Of a stretch of DNA of 44,667 bases, positions 33,064-43,700 are shown piece after piece. The position numbers and the translations under genes were made by a program. Position 1 is the stretch's first letter; the number at the start of each line of letters is the position of its first letter. Below the pieces are notes generated by a model, which saw only the letters and a program-made list of their open reading frames with translations, was not told where the DNA came from and searched no databases. The stretch comes from an uncultured Clostridia bacterium (GTDB lineage Bacteria; Bacillota; Clostridia; Oscillospirales; Ruminococcaceae): NCBI GenBank assembly GCA_944387915.1, contig CALXGT010000012.1:1-44667 (forward strand), given 5' to 3'.

Positions 33064-34590
33064 TTACATAAGAGGCGCGAACAGCCGCAGTATGGACCGC
33101 CCTAATTTTCGCAAACCGGAGACCTTTTTTTGCTGTTCCAGCGTCATCTCTTCACACACCGAAAGCGTTTCCAAGAAATCTCTTTTTACATCCAACGGCG
33201 TTTGTCCTTGGCAAAAAAAGACGGCGCATTCAAAATGGAGGTAAAGGCTTCGGTAATCCAGATTGATGGAGCCAACCGTCGCGTACCGATCATCCACCAC
33301 ACAGTTTTTCGCATGGACAAAGCCCGGCGTATATTCGTAAATCCGAATCCCCGCCTCTAAAAGCGCCGCATAATGGGATCGGGAAACGGCATGAACATAC
33401 CACTTGTCCGGCACATGGGGAAGCATCAGGCGAACATCCACCCCGCTTTTCGCCGCCAGCGTCAACGCGGTAATCATTTCATTGTCTAAAATAAGGTAGG
33501 GTGTGGTAATATAAATGTATTTTTCCGCATGGTTTATGAGATGAAGATACACCGATTCCCCTACCCGTTCGCTGTCCAAGGGCGTGTCCCCGTATCCAAT
33601 GACCACACCGTCGCCTTTTGTATAAGGACCGCCGTACCGCTTAGGGCCATATTGAAACACACAGTTTTCCTCTTTTTCGAAATAAAGCCATGTAGACAAA
33701 AACAGCCTCGTTAAATTCCAAGCCCCGTTTCCCTCTAAGCGAACGCCGCTGTCTTTCCAGTGGCCATGCTTTTCATATACGTTGATATATTCATCCGCCA
33801 AATTGATCCCACCGGTATATCCGATATATCCGTCGATCACGGCAATCTTCCGATGGTCCCGATGGTTATAGCCAATGGATAAAAGGGGGCGCATAGGATT
33901 AAACGCATGGCAGCGAATCCCCGCTTTTCGAAGCTCTTTATCGTACTTTGGGGGCAATGTCAAAATGGATCCCATATCGTCGTAGAGAAAACGAACGTCG
34001 ACCCCTTCCCGCACCTTTCGTTTTAAGATCTCCAAAATGGTATTCCACATTTTCCCTTCTTCAACGATGAAAAACTCCATAAAAATAAAATGCTGCGCCC
34101 GGGACAAATCCGCGACCAAAGCCTCGAAAAAGTCCTCGCCCGACGGAAAATAGCGGCTCAAAGTCTCGTCGCTGGCGTTCGCTTTGGCGTTTTCCTGGAG
34201 ATATACGCCGATTCGCTTTCCCAAAGGGTCCTGAAACAACGCTTCCGGCATTTCCGGGGGAATTCCTTCTTCTTTGCGCAAAAGGCGATCGGTCTGCATT
34301 AGGGATGTTTTATAATGCTTGGTCAATCCGTCCCTACTTAGTAAGAGATAAAAAAGGCTTCCGAAGACCGGAAGAAGCAAAATGGGAATAATCCACATAA
34401 TCTTGTAGGCAGGATTGGTTTTGTCATTGATAATCCCTAACAGCACAAAAACGCTAAGTAAGGTACAAATTCCATAAAAATAAACAAAATACTGGTTAAA
34501 CCGCCAAATCGCTACCACTATTAAGCCAATTTGCAAAAGCATGGCGATCGCCATCCAAATCAGCCGTTTTCCCTTAAAATGTTTTCCCAT
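33064..34590 (-). CDS. cls: Cardiolipin synthase
   Basis: A 508-residue membrane enzyme that joins two phosphatidylglycerols into cardiolipin and glycerol. There are two or three N-terminal membrane segments (about 9-29, 33-53, 62-84), then two phospholipase D domains. HKD motif 1 is His246-Arg-Lys248 with Asp253; HKD motif 2 is His426-Ala-Lys428 with Asp433. Both are complete and followed by the usual GG/SINLD segments. Length and topology match Firmicutes Cls. Monocistronic, with its own promoter and terminator. Confidence 0.93.
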   Translation of the reverse strand: MGKHFKGKRLIWMAIAMLLQIGLIVVAIWRFNQYFVYFYGICTLLSVFVLLGIINDKTNPAYKIMWIIPILLLPVFGSLFYLLLSRDGLTKHYKTSLMQTDRLLRKEEGIPPEMPEALFQDPLGKRIGVYLQENAKANASDETLSRYFPSGEDFFEALVADLSRAQHFIFMEFFIVEEGKMWNTILEILKRKVREGVDVRFLYDDMGSILTLPPKYDKELRKAGIRCHAFNPMRPLLSIGYNHRDHRKIAVIDGYIGYTGGINLADEYINVYEKHGHWKDSGVRLEGNGAWNLTRLFLSTWLYFEKEENCVFQYGPKRYGGPYTKGDGVVIGYGDTPLDSERVGESVYLHLINHAEKYIYITTPYLILDNEMITALTLAAKSGVDVRLMLPHVPDKWYVHAVSRSHYAALLEAGIRIYEYTPGFVHAKNCVVDDRYATVGSINLDYRSLYLHFECAVFFCQGQTPLDVKRDFLETLSVCEEMTLEQQKKVSGLRKLGRSILRLFAPLM

Positions 34591-34610
34591 ATCTTTCCCC
34601 CCTTCTTCTT

Positions 34611-34639
34611 ACTATACCGAATTCCAAAGAAAAAAGCAA
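34611..34639 (-). promoter_or_regulatory. Promoter of cls
   Basis: TTGCTT (34634-34639), 17 bp and TATAGT (34611-34616) preceded by GG on the minus strand. Confidence 0.7.
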
Positions 34640-34708
34640 TATTTATCGAAAAAGATAACATATTGTCCTTTTCCGGAAAGAATCTCCCTTTATTTTCCCC
34701 TGTTTCGA

Positions 34709-34746
34709 AAAAAATTCCGGACTCTTTATCAAAGTCCGGAATTTTT
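34709..34746 (-). terminator. Terminator of the tubulin-like operon
   Basis: A 14-bp stem (34710-34723 with 34733-34746) with a 9-nt loop, followed on the minus strand by A/T-rich sequence including a T-run. It directly abuts the stop codon of the last operon gene. Confidence 0.8.
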
Positions 34747-37700
34747 TTATCCCAAAGGATAGCGCTCGTCAAAAGGCGTCCTATTGCCTCCCGGATGCAG
34801 GGAGAACTGGTAATATTCCATATATTTGAGGAAACCTCTGCCGTAAACGTCGTTTCGGTTCGCGGTAATGGCAATTTGCCGGTTGGCGTAATCCCGCTCG
34901 TTGAGGTAAAGGAGATACTGGATCTCGATCCATTTCGCCATGCCCTCATACACCTCCAGCAAGTGCTCTTGCCCGTACCGGGCGGCAAGCTCACTGTCGT
35001 TCCAATGAAGATACTGCCAAATATGGGTCAGCTCATGCGCCAATGTCGCGATGGCAGCGAGCTTCGGAGAACCGTTTTCCACATAAATGCTGTAGCCGAA
35101 CGCGTCTTTTTGGGCAAAGCCCAGCACCCTTCCGTCAAAGCCCGGCGTAGGCTCAAGACGGCTTCCGGAAAACTTCGCGATCTTTTTCGCGTCTACCATA
35201 CGTACCTTTACCGCCACATTCAGGCGCACACCGAAAAAGGTTTCCATATTTCGAAGAATCGTTCGAAACACTTTCTGGAATTCCTTACCGGTGCGAAGCG
35301 CGGTTTCGGAGCAAAGGATGCAGCGTTCCCGCCCGTCTTTTAACAGGTCGTATTCGCCGCCCATCAACTCCGCGCCACAGAAATCGCAGTAATGCGCGCC
35401 TTCTCTGTTTGGTTGATAAGACGTTTTTTCGTCTCCGCCTTTTCGAACTGCGGTCAAAGGATTGTTTCCGTATCCCATCGTTTGTAAAAACGACAGCGTC
35501 TCGTCAAACGGCAAACCTATGTCAAAATCGGGGAAACCGTATTTAAGATAACAGGATTTTTGGTAAGGGGTCTCCTGCATAACCGGTTGTTCGGACGCTT
35601 CTTCTTTCTCTTCGGAAGGCTCCGGAGAAATCGGCTCCTCGGGCTTTGGAAAAGAAGGTTCTTCCACCGGCTTTTCGCCGGGATCCTTTTTACGGAACAA
35701 CTGCCGAAGTTTTTCCATAAGGGCGCGAAGAAGGCCTTTGATCCCTTTCTTGGAAGGAGAAGCAACATCTTCTTCCTCCTGTAATTCCTCAAAAACAACC
35801 TTTTTTCTTTCCTCGGTTACGGGGACCTCCGCCATCTTTTCCCGGTGCCAATCCAGAAGATCGAACACGATGCCGAAATATCGGTCCAGATTTCTCCTCA
35901 CCGCCGTAAGGAGCCCCAAATCCATATCGCTGTCTTCAATGAAATAAAGGCTGTCGTCTTGGATTTCTGTCTCCAGCTTCACCGGTAATGCGGAGAGGGG
36001 ACCTTCAAAGGTATCATTTCCCACCGCCGCGTAAATATAAGGATACCCGTCGGGAAAGGTTGTTTTAAAAATTTCATTCAGCAATAAAGCGATGGTACGC
36101 CGGACGGGAAGGGAAGCGCCGGGCAAAGTAATCTTCAATAGTTCCTTATTGCGGTAGCTCCGCTTGGGAATCCCGTTGATTTGAATTTTCTTTCCGCCGC
36201 AAATATCCCGGTAAGACGTTAGTTCCAAATATCCCTCCGTCTCAATTTCCAAATCCCCGTACCCCTGCTCAATATGCATTTGGGTATAGGCTTTCTGTTT
36301 TCCCATCCGTTCATCGGCAACATAGTGGGATAAGGTGGCTTTCTTGATCTGGCGGTAGTATTTCCTTCCATCGATATGGTCGGCCGCCCGCCGGACAACC
36401 ACGCCGTTTTCCGGCGTCACCGTTACCACCTCGTAGTATTTTCCCGCGAGCGTAATCATCTGGCCGGGGAGCATGCACTGGAAAATATGGCCGTACAGCT
36501 TAGAGCCTACCGGCTTGCTCTCGTCTTTTTCCTCTTCGTCGATGAAATAGGCGTTTTTCAGATTTTCCAATCCGGAAAGCCCTTCTTCCTCGGCAAGATA
36601 AAAGCATCGCTCCTCCCGAATGTCTAACAAATCGCCGCCGTCCTGCTCCAAATAGGAAACCGCCACCGGTACCGACTGGCCGTAATGGGTTTGGATCAGT
36701 TCCAGTAAAACCGGGTAAACGTCTTCCGCCGCGATACCGTTGACCGAAAAAATTTCCCGAATCTCCTTTTCCCGAACCGGGCCGTTTAACAGGCGAATCA
36801 AGAGCCTTAGCACCATGTTTCGGCGGCTTCCGGCGAAATCCGCAGAAATGGTGGGAATCGCCTTTGCGTCCGCGGTAAAAATACCGGCGTTCTCCGCCAT
36901 GTAATCCCGAAGGAGATACTCTTCGCTCACCACGTTGATGAGTCCCTGCACGGTGACGCGGGAGGAAAAAAGCCGCCCCATCTCGTAGAGATTATCGTAC
37001 TCGTCTTCCACCGTCAAAAAGAGATTTTCTTTTGGGGAAAAGGACCAAAGATCGGTGCCCACCCAAAACCGATCGTTAAACCGGCTTTGAGTGGTCCTTC
37101 CGCCAACATATTTCTCCATGGCGGCGTAATACTGTCCCGCGATCCACTTCATATCCAAAACGGGGAATCGGGTTCCGCCGAGCCAGTAGGTTTTCGATAC
37201 CTGGTAGTGCATCGCTACCGCCGCCAACGAAGTTCCCTCGCCCAAATACCGGGAGATATCCGGCAAAATTTTGCGGTGAAGATACGCTCCATCCGCCTTC
37301 CAGTAGACAAAAAGGCTGCTTCCCTCTCCCGAAAGGGTTGCCGTAACCTCTAAAAGGTTGGTCTTTAAAATGTGGGACAGGGCGTCCACCAAGCCGTCAC
37401 AGTTCCTGTCACAAATGCAAAAGCATGGCATCTCCCCGTTTTTCCGGCAACTTTCCGCCACCATGGAAAGGCCTAATTGACCGGTAGCTAACAAATTGGA
37501 TGGTTCCAGTAAAATAACAAAGCCCACATCCTGAAGGAAAGAGCGGTTTCGCTCTAAAATCTTTTGATGATACAAATCCCGAAAACGCAAAATCCCGATT
37601 TCCGCGTCCGTTTCCTCTTCGGACAAAATCGCCGTCTTCCAAAGAGACGCCACATTGGTCATCTCAAAAACACTTTCCTGTAACCAGGTTTTCGCCTCTT

Positions 37701-38718
37701 CGCCGAGGGAGTCCCGGCCGGAAATCACCAAACACCGCTCATTTGCCAGCAAATGCTTCATCAAGGGCAGCATAATGTAAGGCGTAAGGTCTTTGTAAAA
37801 CGGGTTATAAAAGAGAACGCTTTCCCCTTTTAAAAGCGAAAGGCTGCTTTGGACATAGTTGGCGTCAATATCGCGCCCTTCCTCCCGCAACGCGGAAAAA
37901 TACTCTCCCGCGGACCGGGAAAGTTCGTCGTCCTGCTGCTTGAGCTGATCCAGAAATCCGAAATGATCCCCGTTATCGTCGCTTCCCGCCGCGTACTGTT
38001 CCGAAAGAATCCGATCGCCAAACAACTCCCGGAAAATCTTTCCCAATATCCCGTAGTTGGCGATCCGGGCGCTTTCCTCGTCCTCTCCCATCACGTCTTC
38101 CGCCAATTCGCTCCGCGTAAGGCCGGAAAGGTAAAAGGTTATCTCCCCGAGGATCAAAACGCCGAATACCGGATAAAACACCGCAGAGGACGCGGGGGAG
38201 TCGGGAAAAAGACGCTGAAAAATAAAATGGCAAGAGGTAACGATTACCGTACCCCAATAAAAAGCAGCCAGATAGCTTTTGACAGAACGATACCGGTCAA
38301 TCAAAACCCAGGAAGAGAAGATCTCATCAAACTGATAAAAGCGACTGGCGAAAAACGACGCCGTTCTTGGATTCTTTTCCGCCGCCTTTCGAAGAAAAGG
38401 CAGCAGCACCAGCTTCAATAAAAGGAAAACCAACGCGATCAAAATATTGGTCAGGTAGCCGAGCAGGTTCTCCCAGTGAACGCTTTGAAGCATAGGAATC
38501 CACCGGCCGAGAAAGCTCATCAGCGACAAAATCCCGCTTTCAATTTGTTCAAACAAAAGAAGGGACAAAAGGACATAAACGATCGCGACACCCGGAAGGG
38601 GAAATTGGCAAAACCGGTTTTCCTCACGAACATTGGCTTCCTTCAAAAGAAAGCAGAGAAGGATAAAAGGGAGGATGCCGATAAGGATTTTTAAAGCGGT
38701 CCAAAGAAAAGCAATCAT
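34747..38718 (-). CDS. Polytopic membrane protein with helicase-like pseudo-core, zinc ribbon and C-terminal metallopeptidase
   Basis: 1323 residues. There are five probable membrane segments in the first 200 residues. Residues about 285-460 follow the order of an SF2 helicase first lobe but with catalytic motifs lost: NPFYKDLT (305-312) stands where Walker A would be and LLEPSNLL (403-410) where the DEAD box would be. Residues about 636-800 resemble the winged helix and small barrel (GQMITLAGKYYEVV) seen after some helicase cores. A Pro/Glu linker (about 1010-1050) leads to a zinc ribbon (Cys1111, 1114, 1133, 1136) and a gluzincin-like site: His1228-Glu1229 and His1232 in HELTH, with Glu1258 in EGMAKWIE. 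I do not recognise the whole protein in any named family. It overlaps the preceding gene by 4 nt (ATGA), so translation is coupled. The helicase link is inference. Confidence 0.75.
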   Translation of the reverse strand: MIAFLWTALKILIGILPFILLCFLLKEANVREENRFCQFPLPGVAIVYVLLSLLLFEQIESGILSLMSFLGRWIPMLQSVHWENLLGYLTNILIALVFLLLKLVLLPFLRKAAEKNPRTASFFASRFYQFDEIFSSWVLIDRYRSVKSYLAAFYWGTVIVTSCHFIFQRLFPDSPASSAVFYPVFGVLILGEITFYLSGLTRSELAEDVMGEDEESARIANYGILGKIFRELFGDRILSEQYAAGSDDNGDHFGFLDQLKQQDDELSRSAGEYFSALREEGRDIDANYVQSSLSLLKGESVLFYNPFYKDLTPYIMLPLMKHLLANERCLVISGRDSLGEEAKTWLQESVFEMTNVASLWKTAILSEEETDAEIGILRFRDLYHQKILERNRSFLQDVGFVILLEPSNLLATGQLGLSMVAESCRKNGEMPCFCICDRNCDGLVDALSHILKTNLLEVTATLSGEGSSLFVYWKADGAYLHRKILPDISRYLGEGTSLAAVAMHYQVSKTYWLGGTRFPVLDMKWIAGQYYAAMEKYVGGRTTQSRFNDRFWVGTDLWSFSPKENLFLTVEDEYDNLYEMGRLFSSRVTVQGLINVVSEEYLLRDYMAENAGIFTADAKAIPTISADFAGSRRNMVLRLLIRLLNGPVREKEIREIFSVNGIAAEDVYPVLLELIQTHYGQSVPVAVSYLEQDGGDLLDIREERCFYLAEEEGLSGLENLKNAYFIDEEEKDESKPVGSKLYGHIFQCMLPGQMITLAGKYYEVVTVTPENGVVVRRAADHIDGRKYYRQIKKATLSHYVADERMGKQKAYTQMHIEQGYGDLEIETEGYLELTSYRDICGGKKIQINGIPKRSYRNKELLKITLPGASLPVRRTIALLLNEIFKTTFPDGYPYIYAAVGNDTFEGPLSALPVKLETEIQDDSLYFIEDSDMDLGLLTAVRRNLDRYFGIVFDLLDWHREKMAEVPVTEERKKVVFEELQEEEDVASPSKKGIKGLLRALMEKLRQLFRKKDPGEKPVEEPSFPKPEEPISPEPSEEKEEASEQPVMQETPYQKSCYLKYGFPDFDIGLPFDETLSFLQTMGYGNNPLTAVRKGGDEKTSYQPNREGAHYCDFCGAELMGGEYDLLKDGRERCILCSETALRTGKEFQKVFRTILRNMETFFGVRLNVAVKVRMVDAKKIAKFSGSRLEPTPGFDGRVLGFAQKDAFGYSIYVENGSPKLAAIATLAHELTHIWQYLHWNDSELAARYGQEHLLEVYEGMAKWIEIQYLLYLNERDYANRQIAITANRNDVYGRGFLKYMEYYQFSLHPGGNRTPFDERYPLG

Positions 38719-40763
38719 TGGTTTTCATCCTCCTTATCGTCATAAATCGCCTCCCGCTCGATCACAAGCCGTTTCATAATGGGATATGGCGCGTACAGAT
38801 AATCTCCGGCGTCATTTAAGGAAAGCCGTTTTTCGTCGATTTCCGGCGTCAGCATATAAATTCCGTTTTCTTTGGGAGGAATTAACGAATTAAAGTAAAG
38901 GGTAATGCCGCTGATGGGCTGAATATTCGGCGTCACCCCAAACACGACGCACCATTCCGTCTCTTCCTTGAGCATGTGTTCCAAACTGCGATAGTGCGCC
39001 CGCAAAACGCTCTTTATGGAAAATTGCTCTTTTTGCCGATGGGACAATTGCTTTTGGGCTTCTTTCAGTTTCCGCAAGGTGCAAACATCGGTTAGATACC
39101 CTTCCAATTTGGTCATCCCGTCATTGAGCCGCTCCAGCACTCTCCGAATCTCCCGGTTGTACCCGGAAATTTTTTCGCAAAGCCGCTTCCTTAACACCAG
39201 TAAGGAAAGGAGCCCCGCGGCGGCAACCACAAGCAGAGCCGAAAGTGTCACCAAAAGAGAGGCGCCTGTGGCGGAAACGCCCGCAGAAAAGGAACGAATA
39301 CAATACGGAAGGTACCCCGCGAATACGCAAGCCAAAGCCGCCGCTCCGCAAAGTATTACCGTTCGTTTCGGCATCCGCCCGTGAATTTCTTTTTTTACCG
39401 TGGAGTCGGCTTTTAAAAGGCGTTTCTTCGCTTTTTTCGTATCCAGAATATCCCGGGTTCGCGCCAAAAGAACCTGATCCTCCAAACGGGAAATCTCGTC
39501 TTCCAGCTCGGATTTATCCACATCGGAAAAGTCGTATTCCTGATCCCGGAAATCCAAAGCCCGCTCCCGAAGGTATTCGGTGGCGCCGTCCACCGCTCGA
39601 ATCGGCGCCCGCAAAAGCCGAAAGAGCCCATTTCTCTTTTCTTCCGATTCCTTGACCCAAAGGGCATATTCGTCCGTAGGACAATCTCGGCTTAAACCAA
39701 ACAGCTTCTCATCCACCTGTACTGTGCTCGTATCCAATCGGTCGTACAAAATCGAAACCGGTTCCGCGGAAAGGAGATCCTGCTCCTCGGTCTTTCGGTC
39801 AAACGCCGAGGCATGAAGGGTAAGCTGTTCATAAACGGCGTCTCTCGCGGCGGTCAGCTTGGACAGATGGAGAGAAAGGACCTGCTTCATCTCCTCGGGA
39901 GAAACCTCCGCATCCAATCGATACAGGCGATAGGCCTGGAGATAACTGGGGGGGATTTTATTAAGCGCTATGGTCAAAACCGAAAGCCAAAATCGAAACA
40001 AATCCCTCCGATAAGCGGAATTTTTCGCATCGCTCAGGGAAAAGCACAAAAACCGGCTGATGGAGGGATAATGATTCCGCTTCCAAAACTCCGAGCTTTC
40101 GCTTTCCTGGTGGTTTTTCCAAAACCCCTGGATCTCCCGATGCAATTCTTCTTTCACCGGAGGACGGGTTCCAATTAAAAGAAGTTCCGTCGGCCGGTCC
40201 TCCGAAAGGCGATAACGCCGGGTAAGCTCCCGGTATTTCTCTTTTTCCTCTTTGGTGTAGTCCTCCCGGAGAAAGGTCGTTTGAATCTGATAAAACTGCT
40301 CCTCCGAAAGGGCGCGATACCGTTCTTTGGTCATCTCCGAAGCCCGGATCACCCGTTTTGCCCCGGTTTTCTCGTCCTTATAGGTGTAAGCCTTGACAAA
40401 GTTTTTTACTCCGAGCTCCGGGTAACCGCAAAGCATATGGGTCAACCGAATCAGGGGGATCTTACTTTCCTCGATCTCCTCTTCCCTTCCGTAGTTGACC
40501 TTAAAATCGAAAGGATTCTTCCGATGGAAGGGAAGTTCTTCCTCCGATTCGGGATACAGAGGATGATGGATCACCAAAGCGCGCCACTCCGATTTTCCCC
40601 GGATCTTTTGGGGAAGGTCGGGGACCGCCGATTTGAGATCCGTCCCCGACTCGTTCCAACTGCACAAGCTGATACTGCCGTCTTCCACAAAGGGCGTAAA
40701 CAGGGTTCGGTGCTCTTTTATAAGCTCCATCGCCCGTTGGTTTAAAATAATCACGGTATGCAA
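38715..40763 (-). CDS. Tubulin-operon protein with coiled coil and membrane hairpin, unknown function
   Basis: 682 residues, no recognised family. The N-terminal 350 residues are mixed alpha/beta and highly charged. Residues about 410-465 look like a coiled coil or helical stalk. Two membrane segments follow at about 467-489 and 500-525, then another helical region (about 530-600) and a C-terminal beta-rich tail. Both ends should therefore be cytosolic, with a short external loop. The start is TTG 40763 with GGAGG about 10 nt upstream; the exact start is uncertain. It lies 27 nt after the tubulin-like gene and overlaps the next gene by 4 nt, which ties its function to both. It could anchor the filament protein to the membrane; this is inference. 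Confidence 0.7.
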   Translation of the reverse strand: MHTVIILNQRAMELIKEHRTLFTPFVEDGSISLCSWNESGTDLKSAVPDLPQKIRGKSEWRALVIHHPLYPESEEELPFHRKNPFDFKVNYGREEEIEESKIPLIRLTHMLCGYPELGVKNFVKAYTYKDEKTGAKRVIRASEMTKERYRALSEEQFYQIQTTFLREDYTKEEKEKYRELTRRYRLSEDRPTELLLIGTRPPVKEELHREIQGFWKNHQESESSEFWKRNHYPSISRFLCFSLSDAKNSAYRRDLFRFWLSVLTIALNKIPPSYLQAYRLYRLDAEVSPEEMKQVLSLHLSKLTAARDAVYEQLTLHASAFDRKTEEQDLLSAEPVSILYDRLDTSTVQVDEKLFGLSRDCPTDEYALWVKESEEKRNGLFRLLRAPIRAVDGATEYLRERALDFRDQEYDFSDVDKSELEDEISRLEDQVLLARTRDILDTKKAKKRLLKADSTVKKEIHGRMPKRTVILCGAAALACVFAGYLPYCIRSFSAGVSATGASLLVTLSALLVVAAAGLLSLLVLRKRLCEKISGYNREIRRVLERLNDGMTKLEGYLTDVCTLRKLKEAQKQLSHRQKEQFSIKSVLRAHYRSLEHMLKEETEWCVVFGVTPNIQPISGITLYFNSLIPPKENGIYMLTPEIDEKRLSLNDAGDYLYAPYPIMKRLVIEREAIYDDKEDENQ

Positions 40764-40790
40764 CCTGTTTTTCCCTCCTTTGACGCAGCG

Positions 40791-43700
40791 TTACCGCAGA
40801 TACCGCAGGGTATAACCGCCGCTCTGTGACCGCTTCGCTTCAAATTCCTTGTAATCCGCCATTACCATATCGCTGTAGCCTTCCAGCTCCAGATCGGTAA
40901 AGCACTGGATCGCCGTCTCCAACAAAGAGTCCGCAAAGGAACCAACCGCGTCGGCATACTGTTCCAAGTACCAGTTCAGGTTTTCTTTGTAGACCATATA
41001 CTGATCCATAATAAAGTCCGCGAACCGGTAATTCAACTCGCTTTCGGGACAAAATCCCTTTAAGTAATCATAGACCACATCGTAAAATACCCGCATTACT
41101 TCTTTGCCTTCCCGATCGTCAAAGTTTGCCGACGGGGTAGTAACCCGAATCATCATGGGGATATCAAAAATGCTCATGATCCGGTCGGAATACTGGGTCA
41201 GACGAAATTCGGAAAGCTTCTTTTTCATCCGGCAGTTTTCCACCGTAAGCTGGCTGCTGGAAAGATGCTCTTTTTCAAACATATTCTCGGTGGTCTGGAT
41301 TAACCGCTCCACAACTACCGGATTGATAACCAGAGCGTCCAGCACCTCATAAAATACATCGCAGTTGGTGCCGTTGGATACCACGAAATCCTCCGTGTCG
41401 CTTCCCGCCAAAATGAGCCGGTACCATTTCTTGCTTCCGGAAATGGTCTTATACTGGATCTGGTCAAACACAAGGCCGTAGAACAAAGCCTTGTAAATGT
41501 CCCGCTCCTGTCTGCGCTGGTTTTCATCATCCAGATCCGGCAGGTAAGAAATCAAATGCCAGTTTTTGTCGATGTGGGGGGTAATGACCAACGACTCCTC
41601 GGTTTTCGGAGTGATTTGGCTAATCAATTCAAAATACGCCTTGTAGTATTCGCCCGCGTTTCTCGGGTTGAGAACGCCGGTAGAAGGAGGCGCGAATTTC
41701 GAAAGATCGTTGGCCCGCAATCCGTAAATGGATTTATAAAAGAGGATCATATTCTTATCGATGTTATCGTCGGCGCATCCTCCCGCGTCTGCCAACTGCA
41801 CGCTGATAAGGTTGTGGCGGGCGGGGTCGGTGGGATCATCCAACTCGCTGTTATAGGCGCAGGCGGTAATAATTCCCCGCTGTTCGCCAAGGGGCTTTTC
41901 GATAAAAGGCTCGGACAGGTGCTTCACCTCGTCGATAACATCTTCTACGTATGCCTGGACCCGATCGGCGTCAAAGAGTCCCGCTTCATACTGGGCTTCC
42001 TTCTCCAGCGCCTGGATCACGTCCATCTCAATTTCCGCCTTGTGCCGCGCCATAACCGCGTTGCGGAAGTACTCCAAAATCACGTTTTGGAAAGTGGCTT
42101 CGAAATAATCGGCAGGTTTGGGCCGTTTGTTTTCCGAGAGCATAGCGTAATCTCTAACGCCCCGGTAAATAGCGGCGCAAAGGTCGCCGGGAAGCTCGGT
42201 GGTACCGCCGGTAAAAGGCATTTCCTTAAAAAATTCGTTAAAACATTTCTCCGAAACGCAGACATACCGGGTGGTAAGGCCCTGTCGGTCCTGATACCGT
42301 GTGGCGATATTGGCCGCCTTGCGGTCCACGGCGATCAGATGGTTTTCAAAAGTACCGTAAAACGCTTGGAACACGTCGCAGAGGTTCTTTACATAGGTAA
42401 TTCCCTCTTCCAGCACCGCCGCTTTCACCGCGCTCACCCGATAGATCTCCACGTTGGACATAAACTTCCGGTAGTTGCCGATCATCTCCTGCTGATCGCC
42501 GGTAGGTTTTCTGGTGAGACGGTTAATCAGGGGGACTTTTCTCCGCCCTAAGTCGTTATAGGTCTCATCCTCGTTTTCGGTAGAGGGATCGTTAAAGACC
42601 ACCGATTCAAAGCGGTCTAAATATTCCTTGGACTCGTTGACCTCGTCCTTCTCGATCTGCGCTTTTTGCTGTTCCATCAGCTGTAACGTCTGGTAGAGAA
42701 AATAACGAATGGCGTTGGGATGGATAAACTCGCCCCGGCCGTTGCGCATATAGGTCTCCAGGCTGTAGGGCTTCTTTTCCACCGTCACGTCGGTGAGGTT
42801 CGCTTTAAACAGGGTATAGGCGATGGTTCTGGCGTTCTCTCTGGTGATGCGGAACACCGCTTTTTTATAGCGGGCCATCTGGTCATAGGCGGTAACGAAA
42901 GGCTCCCATGATCCGGTGCCCCCCTCGTCCAAATTCCGCAGCGCCGAGTCAATATCGCTCTTTTGCGCGTCAAGGGCCTGCTGGCCGGAAACGCCGGCCT
43001 GTTCCACATACTCCAAAAGGTTCTTGATGTACCGGTTCCAGTTCCACTGGTCGTCGGTGAGCATATCGTCCTGATCCGCCGCGCTGCACACATTGACGAT
43101 GTAAGAAGGAAACGCCACTTCCTGTTTGGCGGCGGTTTCCACCGACACAATATAATCCTTCGCGGGATCCAAGTCGGAAACGTTATAGCCTCGACTTCTC
43201 ATCTCGTTGTTTTCAATGCTTTTTTCCTTATACATCCGGTCAAATAAAAGCCATTGATCGGAGACGCATTCCTTCGCCCACCGCAAGGCAATATATTCCT
43301 TTACATCCTCGAAGGGGTATAAAAGCACGGAGGAACCGGCGCCCGCATACCGGTTTCTGCCCCCGTTGCGGCAGATGTCCCGGATGGTATTATCCTCGGA
43401 GGAGTTGCTTCTCCGGTTCATCGGGCCGATCGACTGGGCATAGATGCAGTTTGCGGCATGCTCTTTATACTGCTCGAAGGAGTTGAGCTTGCTGCCGTCG
43501 ATGTTTTGGGCGTCAAAGAGAAAACAGAAGTCGTACGGCATCACGTCATACTCTTCGTATTCCTCGGAATCGGTCCTTGGAAACTCCAATTTGAGTTTAT
43601 TCCAATATTTCTTGGGGAGACTGGTGTCTCCTTTCATCAAGAACGCGTCCAGCTCTCTTAAGGTGGCGTAGGCGTTGCAGCGCAGATTGTTGCGCTCCGA

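Noticed and set aside
41556..42551. 331-codon plus-strand frame
   Set aside because: It is antisense to the tubulin-like gene and has no ribosome site or family pattern.
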